Positions 34,463-44,867 of a DNA stretch of 64,000 nucleotides are shown one piece after another (within the stretch, counting starts at the first letter, position 1; the number at the start of each line of letters is the position of its first letter). The notes below the pieces were generated by a model. It worked only from the letters and a program-made list of their open reading frames with translations, was not told the origin of the DNA and did no database searches. Source of the DNA: Rufibacter glacialis (GTDB lineage Bacteria > Bacteroidota > Bacteroidia > Cytophagales > Hymenobacteraceae); NCBI RefSeq assembly GCF_008271745.1, contig NZ_VKKZ01000001.1:1-64000 (forward strand), read 5' to 3'. The position numbers were made by a program, and so were the translations under genes.

Positions 34463-34500
34463 AACAAGAAAGCCGATCTCTGTGGATCGGCTTTCTTGTT
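34463..34500 (+). terminator. Rho-independent terminator after fbaA
   Basis: AACAAGAAAGCCGATC pairs with GATCGGCTTTCTTGTT, 6-base loop, then T-rich sequence. Confidence 0.88.
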
Positions 34501-34811
34501 CTAAGGAGCTAGCCCTTGCTTCTCCCCGGTTTCTCTAAAGGAGGCGCGAAACGGGAGAAGGTAGTCTTTGTCTGTATTGCGGAAGGAAGTACACCAGTTT
34601 GGTGTCATGGGATAAAGTCAACTCAAGAAGTACCCACGGTGAGGCGTCCAACGTCTAGATGGGTTTCCGAAGCTTTTGCCTTGTTTTACAGAAATCAGCG
34701 CAAAAACAACTTTAGCAGTATTTCTTCCTGCTTGCCCTGTTCTCCCCATACAACATGCGCTAAAACAGTAAGGGCGCCCACAAGAGGCGCCCTTACAACT
34801 TAAATCTTCCA

Positions 34812-34846
34812 AACTCAGGACTCTGAACTCAAGACTCAGAACTCGC
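34812..34846. repeat. Heptamer tandem tract (ACTCARR)
   Basis: ACTCAGG ACTCTGA ACTCAAG ACTCAGA ACTCGCG: five units of exactly 7 bp just past the end of rpiB. The rest of the 34417-34850 gap holds the fbaA terminator and nothing else recognised. Confidence 0.85.
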
Positions 34847-34850
34847 GCCG

Positions 34851-35282
34851 CTAGGCGCAAGCAATCTTATCTACTCTGTTCTGGTGCCGACCACCTTCAA
34901 AGGGAGTGGTCAAAAAAGCATCTACCATCTCTGCCGCCACTTCTTCGCTCACAAACCGGGCGGGGATGCACAGCACGTTGGCGTTGTTGTGGGACCGGGA
35001 CAGTTCTGCCAGTTCTTTCTGCCAGCAAAGGGCGGCCCTGATGCCCGCGTGCTTGTTGGCCGTGATGGCCACTCCGTTTCCGCTGCCGCAGAGCAGGATG
35101 CCCATCTCGTATTCTTTGGTTTCCACCGCTGAGGCCAGGGGGTGCACAAAATCTGGGTAATCAACGGAGGCATCTGAGAAAGGCCCGAAGTCTTTCACCT
35201 CATGCCCCAGGGCCTCCAACTGTTCTTTCACGAGGCCTTTGTATTGGAATCCGGCGTGGTCGCCGCCTAATGCTATTTTCAT
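34851..35282 (-). CDS. rpiB: Ribose-5-phosphate isomerase B
   Basis: 143 aa, normal length. GGDHAGFQYKG at the N-terminus, the active-site Cys in LCGSGNGVAITANKH, then GIRAALCW and HNNANVLCIPAR, all RpiB landmarks. It interconverts ribose-5-phosphate and ribulose-5-phosphate in the pentose phosphate pathway. Only 11 bp downstream of tatC on the same strand, so probably co-transcribed with it. Confidence 0.95.
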   Translation of the reverse strand: MKIALGGDHAGFQYKGLVKEQLEALGHEVKDFGPFSDASVDYPDFVHPLASAVETKEYEMGILLCGSGNGVAITANKHAGIRAALCWQKELAELSRSHNNANVLCIPARFVSEEVAAEMVDAFLTTPFEGGRHQNRVDKIACA

Positions 35283-35293
35283 GGCAAGTAATA

Positions 35294-36148
35294 TTATGAA
35301 GTAGCTTGTTCATTCAATTTGGCCAGATCGCGGCGCCGCACCCACCAGGAGATATTGATACTCACTTCGTAGAGCAACAGCAACGGAATGCCCATCAACG
35401 TCATGCTCAACACGTCTGGCGGCGAAAGGATGGCCGCCACAAACGCAATCACCACAATGGCATGCTTGCGGTAGATGCGCATGAACTCCGGAGACAGAAT
35501 ACCCGCCCGTGACAGAAAGTACACAATCATGGGCAACTCAAACATAAGTCCGCAAGAGAGCACCAACGTGACCAGCGTGGAAATGTAAGATGACAGGTCA
35601 AACTCATTGGCAATACTGGGATCTACCTGGTAAGAAGCCAAAAAGTTGATGGAGAGCGGCGATACAATGAAGTAACCGAACAGAGAGCCCAGCAAAAACA
35701 AAAGCGACACAAAGAATACCGCCCCCCGTGAGTTTTCCCGCTCATTGGGGTAAAGACCCGGTTTGATAAAGCGCCAGATCTCCCAGAACAGGTACGGGAA
35801 ACCAATCAGCAGACCAATCACAAACGAACTGGTCAAGTGCATGGTAAACTGCGAAGCCAGCTCCCGGCTCTGCAGCGTGAAGTCCAGCTTGTTGATGCAG
35901 AGGCCCGGCGAATTAAGCGCGGCCCCCACCTCACAGAGTTTCCGATAGGTAAAGAAATCTGTACGGGAAGGCCCCAGGATAATGTCATGGAAGACAATCT
36001 CCTTGTTGGCCATGGCAATGCCTGTGAATACCACAATCGCCACCGCGGATCGAATCAAATGCCACCGGAGAACCTCCAGGTGGTCCAAAAAGGTCATTTC
36101 ATGCTCTTCTCCGCCGTGCGCTTCCACCTCTCTGGAACGTTGTGCCAT
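35294..36148 (-). CDS. tatC: Sec-independent protein translocase subunit TatC
   Basis: 284 aa from the ATG at 36148 (MAQRSREVEAHGG); an upstream ATG at 36190 adds a hydrophobic stretch not typical of TatC. The family motif MTFLDHLEVLRWHLIRS is at residues 18-34 and FPYLFWEIWRFIKPGL in the middle; six membrane segments are apparent. It is the signal-peptide receptor of the twin-arginine export pathway for folded proteins. tatA is not in the window. Confidence 0.95.
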   Translation of the reverse strand: MAQRSREVEAHGGEEHEMTFLDHLEVLRWHLIRSAVAIVVFTGIAMANKEIVFHDIILGPSRTDFFTYRKLCEVGAALNSPGLCINKLDFTLQSRELASQFTMHLTSSFVIGLLIGFPYLFWEIWRFIKPGLYPNERENSRGAVFFVSLLFLLGSLFGYFIVSPLSINFLASYQVDPSIANEFDLSSYISTLVTLVLSCGLMFELPMIVYFLSRAGILSPEFMRIYRKHAIVVIAFVAAILSPPDVLSMTLMGIPLLLLYEVSINISWWVRRRDLAKLNEQATS

Positions 36149-36280
36149 TGAATATTTTAGGTTAAACAAATAGACCAGGGCAGCGACCATCGGTCTTTAG
36201 GGGAACGCCTGACCTGATGGCCAGGAGAGTTCCCTTAAAAGCTTTTCGTCTACTACCTTGGGCTACCTGTGTCTGATAAC

Positions 36281-37555
36281 TTAGTAACTGAACAACGGGA
36301 ATTGCTGCATCCAATTGTTGATTTCCTTTCTGGTGTCAGAAAGAATGGTCTCATTGTCATGGTTCATGAGCACGCGGTCAATATAGTCCACGATGCGGTC
36401 CATGTCCTGCTCCTTCAGGCCACGGGTAGTTACGGCAGCCGAGCCGATTCGGATTCCGGAGGTTACAAAAGGAGATTTGTCATCAAACGGCACCATGTTC
36501 TTGTTGATAGTGATGTCTGCCTTGATCAAGGTGTTTTCGGCCAGTTTTCCGGTAAGGTCTTTAGAACGGAGGTCAATCAGCATCAGGTGGTTGTCTGTAC
36601 CAGACGAGATGATCTTGTAGCCTCTATCTACGAATGACTTGGCCAACACCTGCGCATTTTTCTGCACCTGGGCCGTGTATTCTTTGTAAGAAGGAGAAAG
36701 CGCCTCATGGAACGCCACGGCCTTAGCCGCGATCACGTGCTCCAGCGGCCCACCCTGGGTACCCGGGAAAACACCGCTGTCCAGCAGAGAAGACATCATG
36801 CGCAGTTCACCTTTAGGGGTCTTCAGCCCGAAGGGGTTTTCAAAGTCTTTGCCCATCATGATCATGCCGCCTCTTGGGCCCCGCAGGGTCTTGTGGGTAG
36901 TGGTGGTGATGATGTGGCAATGCTCAAATGGGTCATTCAACAAGCCCGTGGCAATCAAACCGGCCGGGTGGGAGATATCCGCTAATAACAGGGCGCCCAC
37001 GGCATCAGCAGCCTCGCGCAGGGCCTGGTAGTTCCAGTCACGGGAATAGGCAGAAGCGCCGCAGATGATCAGCTTGGGCTTCTCGCGCTCGGCTACCTCG
37101 CGCACCTTGGTCCAGTCAATCTCACCGGTCTCAGGCTCCACCCCGTAGAACGACGGCTGGTACAGCTTCCCGGAAAAATTCACCAACGACCCGTGGGTCA
37201 AGTGCCCCCCGTGGGACAGGTCGAAGCCCAATATCTTATCTCCGGCGTTCAACACAGCCAGCATAACCGCGGCATTGGCTTGCGCCCCAGAGTGTGGTTG
37301 GACGTTCACCCAGGAAGCCCCAAATAATTGCTTCGCCCGGTCAATGGCCAGCTGCTCAGACTGGTCTACAATCTCACAGCCACCGTAGTAGCGCTTGGCG
37401 GGCAAGCCCTCAGCATATTTGTTTGTGAGCACACTGCCCATGGCTTCCATCACCTGATCTGAGACAAAGTTCTCAGAGGCGATGAGTTCTATGCCATGCA
37501 GCTGACGCTGGTGCTCTTTCTGGATAAGGTCAAAGATTTGGGAATCGCGTTGCAT
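36281..37555 (-). CDS. glyA: Serine hydroxymethyltransferase
   Basis: 424 aa from the ATG at 37555; the frame extends 15 codons upstream without homology. [10 protein letters not shown] near the start, the PLP-lysine motif [13 protein letters not shown], and [13 protein letters not shown] near the C-terminus are all conserved. It converts serine and tetrahydrofolate to glycine and methylene-tetrahydrofolate, the main one-carbon source. A separate unit from tatC-rpiB (132-bp gap). Confidence 0.97.
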   Translation of the reverse strand: MQRDSQIFDLIQKEHQRQLHGIELIASENFVSDQVMEAMGSVLTNKYAEGLPAKRYYGGCEIVDQSEQLAIDRAKQLFGASWVNVQPHSGAQANAAVMLAVLNAGDKILGFDLSHGGHLTHGSLVNFSGKLYQPSFYGVEPETGEIDWTKVREVAEREKPKLIICGASAYSRDWNYQALREAADAVGALLLADISHPAGLIATGLLNDPFEHCHIITTTTHKTLRGPRGGMIMMGKDFENPFGLKTPKGELRMMSSLLDSGVFPGTQGGPLEHVIAAKAVAFHEALSPSYKEYTAQVQKNAQVLAKSFVDRGYKIISSGTDNHLMLIDLRSKDLTGKLAENTLIKADITINKNMVPFDDKSPFVTSGIRIGSAAVTTRGLKEQDMDRIVDYIDRVLMNHDNETILSDTRKEINNWMQQFPLFSY

Positions 37556-37680
37556 TTGTGTTCTATTAGTGGCTGCCCAAAAGTACAGCCATTGCGGCAA
37601 ATAACCAATGCTTTACCCGCCAAGAAGGAAGAGTTTGCGGTGGAGCGGTTTGTTTTGGCGGTGCTTTTCCGGAAACAAAC

Positions 37681-37714
37681 AAAAAACCCCCAAGCTGTGC
37701 TTGGGGGTTTTTTG
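37681..37714. terminator. Strong terminator
   Basis: AAAAAACCCCCAAGC pairs with GCTTGGGGGTTTTTT, 3-base loop. It lies just past the end of the minus-strand T9SS gene and upstream of glyA's promoter region. Confidence 0.9.
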
Positions 37715-37732
37715 CATGAACTTATTTTTCTT

Positions 37733-40168
37733 TTATTCCTTGATCAGGCGCTGGGAAGCTCTTTCTCCGTTGAGCTCTGTCACCAGTAAATAGATGCCTG
37801 GTTTCACCTTTGCCCCTATTACCAAATCAGTAGTAGAAGTTCCTTTGGAGACTTTCACCTTCTTCTCCAAGGCGGTTTCGCCCTTCTCATTCATGAGCTT
37901 CACACTCAATTCACCCGCCTTCTCGGCATTGATGGTGAGCTTCAGCTTGTCGGTGAAAGGATTGGGCGCTGCTTGTACCGCTGCCGCGAATGACTTATTC
38001 TCTACTTTGATGGTTTGGCTGTAGGTAACAGTTCCATCTTGGTTCAAGCGCTTCAGGCGGTAGTAGTTGGCTGGCACCGGGGCAGGGTTGAAGTCTTCTG
38101 CGTGGTAAACCGCTACGGCCGCGTTGCTGCTGTTCTGTCTGGGCGCTTTTGAAATGATAGTCTTGAACTCCTTCTCATCAGCGCTTGGGGCGGCTTCTAC
38201 GTCATAGGAGGTGTTTTGGCTGTCATTGGTAGTCTTCCACTTCAGTTTCACCGTCTTTGCGTTCCAATGGGCCGTGAAATCCATTTCTTCCTCCACTATC
38301 TCTGGCTGTGGCTGTACGGTTGGAGCAGGCTTAGAGGCAATGAAGTCAATAGCGGCTCCTCCGTTGTGCAGGTAGAACTCCGTTAGATCAGTGATGCCTG
38401 TTAGCTCCGCGGTAAAATAGTTTCCGGCGGTGGTAAAGAGAGCGTTGCTGATCAGAGATGTCACTGCGCCTTCAGCAGTGTTGTCTAAGAAATCACAGTT
38501 CTCAGTGCTGTCTGAGTTGCTGTACGTGGTGAATTGCAGATCACCCAAGCCAGCAACAGTACCTATACCGTTCTTATATTTCTCAAACTCCTCTTGCAAG
38601 CCATACAGGCGAATGCTTACTGGCTTGTCTGCACTAGGTTGGTTGGTGGCTTTCACTCTCCAGTTTCTCGGCATCAAGCCTACCTCTGCACCGCTCGTAT
38701 TGATGGCGGCACGGTTGCTGTCGGCACTCACCAAGAAGTCAATAGTAACCTCACCCAATACATTGCCGCCGTCTTTGATGGCACCCACCAATTCCCCATT
38801 GAATCTTATCTCCTGCCATTTGTTAGAGCCATCAGAAATAGCGGGCACGCTAGAAAAGGGAAGATCGTAGTCAGCGGCACCTTCGGGACTATAGATGCTT
38901 GTAGCGCAAGTTATAAAATGCCAGCCGTTGTTGTTGCCTTTGTTGTCGCTGTTCAAGCCTGCGTAGTAGTTCCCTGGGCCCTGCGCATGCACATCTTCCA
39001 CCACCAGGTAATCTGTACAGAAGCCCAATGAAGTAAAATTGATGGTGGCATTGCTTCCTTTTACCGATGATTGAATGGCCGTATAAGGGGCACTACCTGG
39101 GGTAGACAAGGTCTCAATGGTCTGTACCTGCCCGCTTTCTAAAACAAGCGTGTTGGTTCCAGTTGCGTCTGTGCTTGTAGGCAAAGAAAGCTCCTTGAAA
39201 GTATTGCTGTTGTTGACAAAGGATTGGGGCCCATGGAGAACTACAACCCTGTAAGCTTTATCACCACCATTGAAGGTATGAGCGCCCAACCCGTTCAAGA
39301 TGATTCTAGAATCTAACGCGTTCAGTGTTAATGACGGGGAGACATCCCAAGTGCTAACGTTTGATATTGTGGATGTTCCTAGTTCAAGCGTTCTAGTTTT
39401 TTCGCCGATTGATCTAAATGTGTTAGTTAAGATATTTTGATTATTCGACTTCAAGATTCCTTCTGTCAAGGTAATACTTCCTCCTTGGCCTGCACTTAAT
39501 TGATTTTGCAAAATCCAACTGCCGGTTCCTTCAAAATTAATTTTAGAGTTGGCCGGAAGTGATTTCCCTAGCAAATTAACTTGGGCATCCTGGGTGCCCG
39601 ATTTGAAGTTTAAATTAAAGCCTGTGGGACTAGAGAAAAGCAGGTTTGAGTGTACCAAGATGGAGCCATACACATTCAAACTTGAGGTGCTTCCTTCAAA
39701 AGTGGTAGATCTTACGTTTACCCAAGAAATGTCTTTTACATTAGCATCCACATCAACCGTTACTTTCTGACCAGCGAATAAGAATGAATTATCATCAAAA
39801 ACAACATCATCTGCTGCCGTAGGCAAGGCGGTATGCCTCTCTTTTCCACCGCTTGTGGTAGCCCAGTGTCCCAATTCACTCCATGCGCCACTGCCCCTGT
39901 TGTTCAACCCAAAAGGAACCCAATAGTAAGTCTTTCCAGTAACCTCCGTATAATTGAAAGCCAAAGCTGACATGGCTTTGGCTAAAGGCATCAAACTGGA
40001 AAGTGACAAAGGATTTTGCAGGCTTTGTGATGCCTCATGCAAAGAAAGCCTGCTAACACCGTACTCCCTCGCAGAATTAGGCTTTGCGACTACTAAGTTC
40101 CCGCAAAATAATATCACACCTAAGGTGATATACACTATGCCTTTTAAGTGGGTAAAGGTTCTTCTCAT
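37733..40168 (-). CDS. Large secreted protein with T9SS type A sorting domain
   Basis: 811 aa. Signal peptide MRRTFTHLKGIVYITLGVIL through VVA. The N-terminal third has short repeats of beta-strands (VDVDANVKDISW, STSSLNVYGSILVHSN) suggesting a beta-helix or G8-like surface domain; the middle has an all-beta region. Residues about 640-730 look like an FnIII-like module (AHWNAKTVKLKWKTTNDSQNTS), and the last 80 residues (APNPFTDKLKLTINAEKAG ... LVTELNGERASQRLIKE) are a T9SS C-terminal signal. It should be secreted through T9SS and anchored or released at the surface. Specific function unknown. Confidence 0.85.
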   Translation of the reverse strand: MRRTFTHLKGIVYITLGVILFCGNLVVAKPNSAREYGVSRLSLHEASQSLQNPLSLSSLMPLAKAMSALAFNYTEVTGKTYYWVPFGLNNRGSGAWSELGHWATTSGGKERHTALPTAADDVVFDDNSFLFAGQKVTVDVDANVKDISWVNVRSTTFEGSTSSLNVYGSILVHSNLLFSSPTGFNLNFKSGTQDAQVNLLGKSLPANSKINFEGTGSWILQNQLSAGQGGSITLTEGILKSNNQNILTNTFRSIGEKTRTLELGTSTISNVSTWDVSPSLTLNALDSRIILNGLGAHTFNGGDKAYRVVVLHGPQSFVNNSNTFKELSLPTSTDATGTNTLVLESGQVQTIETLSTPGSAPYTAIQSSVKGSNATINFTSLGFCTDYLVVEDVHAQGPGNYYAGLNSDNKGNNNGWHFITCATSIYSPEGAADYDLPFSSVPAISDGSNKWQEIRFNGELVGAIKDGGNVLGEVTIDFLVSADSNRAAINTSGAEVGLMPRNWRVKATNQPSADKPVSIRLYGLQEEFEKYKNGIGTVAGLGDLQFTTYSNSDSTENCDFLDNTAEGAVTSLISNALFTTAGNYFTAELTGITDLTEFYLHNGGAAIDFIASKPAPTVQPQPEIVEEEMDFTAHWNAKTVKLKWKTTNDSQNTSYDVEAAPSADEKEFKTIISKAPRQNSSNAAVAVYHAEDFNPAPVPANYYRLKRLNQDGTVTYSQTIKVENKSFAAAVQAAPNPFTDKLKLTINAEKAGELSVKLMNEKGETALEKKVKVSKGTSTTDLVIGAKVKPGIYLLVTELNGERASQRLIKE

Positions 40169-40764
40169 AGTCTAAGGTTAATATTTAAATTGGTTAAGAT
40201 AATCTTATATTTTCCACAAGTGGAAAATAGGTCTGCTTTCCCAGATGGTTCTTCTGCTATAGAAGACTTTGGCAGAAGAGTATTTTTCCAGAATATCGTT
40301 CCTCCAATGCCTTTCTTTAATCATACCAGCGAATACTCCCATAGAACACCTAGGCTCGGTCTGGCTTGAATATCACCAACTCCCGGGCTAAGTTATTATA
40401 TAATTTTACAAATACAATACCTCTTGAATATTCAAATTATTAAATATATAAAATATAGACTAAGTTATAAAATCGCTTTATTAGCAACAGCAGAAGAAAA
40501 GCCTTAGCAGGCGTACCCCATCGCATTAATTGCTAGGATTAAGGCTCTGCCTCAGACAAAAATCTTTTCTGAGAACGTGTAATTGCGCCCCAATAGGGAG
40601 GGCAAAGACTGACTGCTGCCACTTAACCTCTCCTCCAACAAAAGGAATATAGACCGCAAATCACTTTGCGTTAGTTTTGCCGTAGTCCATCCTATTCATA
40701 ATTCACCCTTGGGCATAAAAAAAGGGAGAACAGTGTCTCCCTTTTTCTTAAGTATTTTAGAAGC
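40169..40764. other. AT-rich gap between the two T9SS genes
   Basis: 596 bp with no convincing gene; it contains the promoter region of the 37733 gene and, at its right end, the terminator of the 40765 gene. Confidence 0.6.
40717..40747 (-). terminator. Terminator after the IPT/T9SS gene
   Basis: AAAAAGGGAGA pairs with TCTCCCTTTTT, 6-base loop, 18 bp past the minus-strand stop. Confidence 0.85.
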
Positions 40765-43623
40765 TTATTTTTTGATAACACGGGTAGACATTGTCTCTCC
40801 GTTTATTTCTGTTGTTAAGATATACATGCCGGTAGCCAATGGAGAAGAGTTCAAGGGCAACTCAATAGTGGATACACCCCTTTCTACCTGGTACACTTGC
40901 TCAAATGCTTTTTTACCGGTTACATAATATAGAGTAGCTTTCACAGGCCCAGCTTTCTCAGCGACCAATTCCACCTTCAGAGATTCGTTCTCACTAAAAG
41001 GGTTAGGATATACCTTAACAGAGGCAGAAGTTTGCGTAGAGGCAATGTTCTCCACAGCAATTATTTTACTCACTTCAGATTCACCATTTAGATCAACCTG
41101 CTTCAGGCGATAATAGGTAACTTTACCTTTAGCCACTGTGCGGTCTACTACTTCATAAGAAGTTAGGCTCGCACTATTGGTGACCTTGCTGTTTACCCGT
41201 TGAATAGTTTTGAACTCACCCTTAAGAGGGCTTGTGCTAGCCTGCACTTCAAAATAAGCATTCTCTTTTTCAGAGGCGGTCTTCCAACGCAACACAGTAC
41301 CAACAGTAGAACTTTTGCCTGTGAAATCAATAAGCTCTACTGGAAGCGTGCTTGGCTCAAGCACCATAAATGCAATATCATCACTTCCTCCAAGTGTCTT
41401 CACGGTTAAAAATCCTTGCCCGCTTGGGGCTTCATTAGGAACAGTTGCTGTTAAGCCAGTTTCTGTTTCATTGAAAGTAGCAGGAGCGCCATTGAAGGAA
41501 ACAGAAATGATGTTAGTTAAATCCGTTCCTGAAATAGAGACAACTGTGCCCGCCGGGCCACTATTAGGACTTACTGCTATGATATCTGGAGCCACATACG
41601 TTCGAATAAAATTCTCATCACTCTCTGCAATTGCATTATTATCATCCTTTACAGCTATAAGGCCAGTTACCGCCTTTGCAGGCACTTTCCCTCGTATTTC
41701 GGTGCTGTTCACGAATTCATAATCTTCGGAAGAAATATAGTCTCCTGTTGCATTCTTAAATAAAAGACCGCCATTTCTTGTGAAGTTCAATCCCCTTACT
41801 GTTACTAATGTACCTGCTGGCCCTCGCTTAGGAGTGAAATCAGTTATATTAGGAACAGGAGCAATTACCGTGAAAGTTGATCGCGCTGAACCTCCGGGAG
41901 TAGTAACGACTAGATCTCCTGATTTGGCACCTTCAGGAACATAAACGACTAAAGCATTCCCATCATTATCATTATATTCTGGAGCTAGAACGCCTCCAAA
42001 AGTAATGGTGGTTACCCCTTTTAAGTTTGAACCATTAACAATGATTGCTGCACCTACTTGTGCTCTATCTGGATCAAGGGAAGTAATGACGGGGGCTGGT
42101 ATAGGCACTGTGAATTCTTCTGCGCTAGAGGTTTTATAGCCGTTTTCGTCCTCAATCGAAATAACACCGGTCACTGCCCCTTGGGGTACTCTCCCCTGAA
42201 CTTCAGTACTGCTCACATACACGTAACCTACTGCATACTTATCATCACCATTGGCATCCTTGAACAGGATACCCCCATCCTCAGTAAAGTTCTTTCCAGT
42301 TACCGTTACCAATGTTCCGACGGGTCCATTAGCGGGAGAAAATGAAGCAATGACGGGGGTAGGGATAACAGTGAAAACATTGTTACTTTCAGCAATGGTC
42401 CCTTTGTTGTAAGCAAACTGCACTTTACCCGTTATGGCGCCAGAAGGAACTGTTACTGATATCTTATTATCATCTAGCCTAGTATAAGTAGCTGTTCTTC
42501 CCGTTGTGGTACCATTGTTAAATATAATTGCTTCAACATTGGTAAAATTAGAACCATGTATGGTGATTGTATTTCCAACAATGTCAGCTTCAGGGTCAAA
42601 ACTCGAAACAATTGGTGCTAGATATGCTGCTTTGGCACTTAAGTTTATTAGGTACGGGTTCTCGTCAGCATCATTGTTAGCAATGGAAATAGATGCAGTC
42701 TTAGTGCCTATTGAGATTGGTTTGAATACTACCTGAAAAGTAGTAGTTCCCCCTACAGGAACGGAAGTTGCAGGGGCACTTATAACTTCATATTCTTTCG
42801 CATCCGCACCTCCTAGAGATAGAGAGGTAATGCTAAGTGGTTGCGCACCCTTGTTCTCAATTGTAAATGTTACTGGAGTACTTGTAGTATTGACATTCTG
42901 CGATGCTTCAAATGTATATGTTGAATGGTTGGCTTGCACCGTGGCCCCTGTTGCTATTTGAATCTCAGGTGCATTTCCAGCACTTAACGACACCCTATCA
43001 ACTAGTAAATATGTTCCAGCAGGTGGAGTTACCATTGCTCTGAATCTCAAATACCTAGAATTAGGGCTTAGTGTTGCGGAAGATAAAGTAGCATTTCCCT
43101 GTGTAGCATCATTTGCATTTTTCAATACTGAGCTTGAGCTCCCTTCAATGCTTTTTAAAGTAGTCCAATCAGCGCCATTTACTGACTCCTCTACCCTCAT
43201 TACTTCACCATTGATAGAGGCACCTGTATAGGCAATATAATAAGTGAGTTCGCCAGGAACTTGATTAGTGATTCCAGAAAAGTTAATCATCAACTGATCA
43301 CCTAAACCATCAAAAGTCGCAGAACGTGAGGAAGAAGAATTATTAGCATCTTGAACTCCAAGATTCACAGTGTTATCAGGAGAAAACAGACCTGAATGTG
43401 ACCAACCAGCCTTAGGTGTATTAAAGTTTGCATTACTAGTGGTAGAGTTCAACTGAAACCATCGCCCCCCATGCGTAGTGGGCAAGGATGTAACTTTAGT
43501 TCCTGTCTGCGCCTGCGCCTCCCACAATGGGGCAACTCCCAACAGCATCAAGACCAGTATTAGCCAGATCCTGCTCATTCTACTTTCCCCGGAAGCACTT
43601 CTTCTGAGTAAATTTTTCTCCAT
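40765..43623 (-). CDS. Large secreted IPT/TIG-repeat protein with T9SS sorting domain
   Basis: 952 aa. The signal peptide (RIWLILVLMLLGVAPLWEAQAQ) allows a start at 43623 or at the internal ATG 43578. Residues 40-215 are a jelly-roll-like region, 219-333 a choice-of-anchor D type Ig fold (FTIENKGAQPLSITSLSLGG), then five IPT/TIG domains at about 337-420, 422-506, 511-587, 590-680 and 682-765 (each with GPxGTxVxVxGxNF or a variant). IPT2 and IPT4 are much closer to each other than to their neighbours, pointing to duplication of a two-domain unit. The last 80 residues (VYPNPFSENESLKVELVAEK) are the T9SS signal. Probably an adhesin or surface-layer component. Confidence 0.87.
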   Translation of the reverse strand: MEKNLLRRSASGESRMSRIWLILVLMLLGVAPLWEAQAQTGTKVTSLPTTHGGRWFQLNSTTSNANFNTPKAGWSHSGLFSPDNTVNLGVQDANNSSSSRSATFDGLGDQLMINFSGITNQVPGELTYYIAYTGASINGEVMRVEESVNGADWTTLKSIEGSSSSVLKNANDATQGNATLSSATLSPNSRYLRFRAMVTPPAGTYLLVDRVSLSAGNAPEIQIATGATVQANHSTYTFEASQNVNTTSTPVTFTIENKGAQPLSITSLSLGGADAKEYEVISAPATSVPVGGTTTFQVVFKPISIGTKTASISIANNDADENPYLINLSAKAAYLAPIVSSFDPEADIVGNTITIHGSNFTNVEAIIFNNGTTTGRTATYTRLDDNKISVTVPSGAITGKVQFAYNKGTIAESNNVFTVIPTPVIASFSPANGPVGTLVTVTGKNFTEDGGILFKDANGDDKYAVGYVYVSSTEVQGRVPQGAVTGVISIEDENGYKTSSAEEFTVPIPAPVITSLDPDRAQVGAAIIVNGSNLKGVTTITFGGVLAPEYNDNDGNALVVYVPEGAKSGDLVVTTPGGSARSTFTVIAPVPNITDFTPKRGPAGTLVTVRGLNFTRNGGLLFKNATGDYISSEDYEFVNSTEIRGKVPAKAVTGLIAVKDDNNAIAESDENFIRTYVAPDIIAVSPNSGPAGTVVSISGTDLTNIISVSFNGAPATFNETETGLTATVPNEAPSGQGFLTVKTLGGSDDIAFMVLEPSTLPVELIDFTGKSSTVGTVLRWKTASEKENAYFEVQASTSPLKGEFKTIQRVNSKVTNSASLTSYEVVDRTVAKGKVTYYRLKQVDLNGESEVSKIIAVENIASTQTSASVKVYPNPFSENESLKVELVAEKAGPVKATLYYVTGKKAFEQVYQVERGVSTIELPLNSSPLATGMYILTTEINGETMSTRVIKK

Positions 43624-44014
43624 AACGCTACTTTAAAATTGATTTACTTTTATAACCTAAACTATACTTAGCTGCTTGATTACTTCTTTGTATAAAGCCT
43701 TTATCCCTAACTTTCTATTCAAATACTGCTATCTACAAAATAAGCGCTATACATGACCGAAATAAAATTCAAGGCGGTCTCGTACGGGTAAAATTAGTAT
43801 AAAGTTTACTAATCTCTAAATAAATATTATAATTTTCTTGTCATATATTTCTATAATATTTCGATTCGCGAATATTAGGGAATACATATATCAGCCTTAT
43901 TTAGCTATATGTCGTGCTTTATCTCTATTTCTAACTTATTAGAAATTGAAGGTTATATATTAATAATTGAACTTTTTATAATTTAAAATTAGAAGCTCCT
44001 CTTTAAAGCCATAC
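43624..44014. other. AT-rich promoter gap
   Basis: 391 bp, strongly AT-rich, upstream of the IPT/T9SS gene and downstream of the phosphatase gene. No gene, and I see no clear operator. Confidence 0.6.
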
Positions 44015-44710
44015 TTATTTCACCTTAATAGAATAAGGTTGATCTTGATTGGGCAAAAAGAAAAGTACTGTTTTGTCCATATTCAGGGCGCACAGAGACC
44101 CAAATTGTTCATTTAAATAGTAGACGCACCCGGCATCAATATTAAAAGCGAGCTTGTTTTTGGAAACCGCCTGCTTGATAGAAGCCTCAGAGACAGGAAG
44201 ATGCCCATGGATTAATTTTCGGTGGCCCAGTTTGGCGCGGGTGGGGGACATACGCTTGGTATTCAGGAGAAGGTGATTGCTGGTCAGGAGAGGATTGGCA
44301 AGAGTGAAATCCAAGCCGGCGTGCACCAATACATAATCGTCTAGTACCACCAGCAGGGGCAATGACCGGATGAAAGAGATGTAAGCAGAAGGAATGTCTT
44401 TAAAATGGGAAACCCCGAAGTTCTGCAGGGTTTTCTGCTTGTCTTCCTCAGGCAGCCATACGGTATGCTCGCCTAGGTCTATGGCGTCTAACAAAAGCTG
44501 GTCATGGTTGCCCCGCAGGCAGGTGAGTTGGAATCCCTGGCGCTGAAGCGAAAAGATATAATCCAGCACCCCTTTGCTGTCTGGCCCTTTGTTGATGTAA
44601 TCGCCTAATAAATACAGGTGGTCTTGCGGTTGAAGCTTGATCACTTCTTCTACCATTTGCCTGAAGGTGGCCAGGCAGCCATGAATGTCAGAGATTGCGT
44701 ATCGGGCCAT
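44015..44710 (-). CDS. Metallophosphoesterase, PPP-type protein phosphatase-like
   Basis: 231 aa. The PPP motifs are in order: ISDIHG (GDxHG variant with Ser-Asp), LLGDYINKGPDSKGVL (GDxVDRG variant with Asn-Lys), LRGNHDQ (GNHD), and a later LIHGHLPVSE and FNIDAGCVY. A two-metal phosphatase similar to bacterial PrpA/ApaH-like proteins. Substrate (phosphoprotein or Ap4A) unknown. Single gene, upstream terminator at 44815. Confidence 0.88.
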   Translation of the reverse strand: MARYAISDIHGCLATFRQMVEEVIKLQPQDHLYLLGDYINKGPDSKGVLDYIFSLQRQGFQLTCLRGNHDQLLLDAIDLGEHTVWLPEEDKQKTLQNFGVSHFKDIPSAYISFIRSLPLLVVLDDYVLVHAGLDFTLANPLLTSNHLLLNTKRMSPTRAKLGHRKLIHGHLPVSEASIKQAVSKNKLAFNIDAGCVYYLNEQFGSLCALNMDKTVLFFLPNQDQPYSIKVK

Positions 44711-44814
44711 ACTATTTCAGATAAGGAATGCTTTAACATTGGAGAGGCGCCATCATGGGGCCTAGAATAAGGCTTTTACCGCCTGTTTTAGGGAAAACAC
44801 CAAAAAAAGGGCAC

Positions 44815-44850
44815 AAAAAAGCACCTTCTTGCAAGAAGGTGCTTTTTCTC
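44815..44850. terminator. Terminator at end of SDR operon
   Basis: AAAAAAGCACCTTCTTG pairs with CAAGAAGGTGCTTTTT. On the minus strand it lies 20 bp after the 80-aa gene and also insulates the phosphatase gene. Confidence 0.9.
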
Positions 44851-44867
44851 TTCAAGGAAGAACAAGA

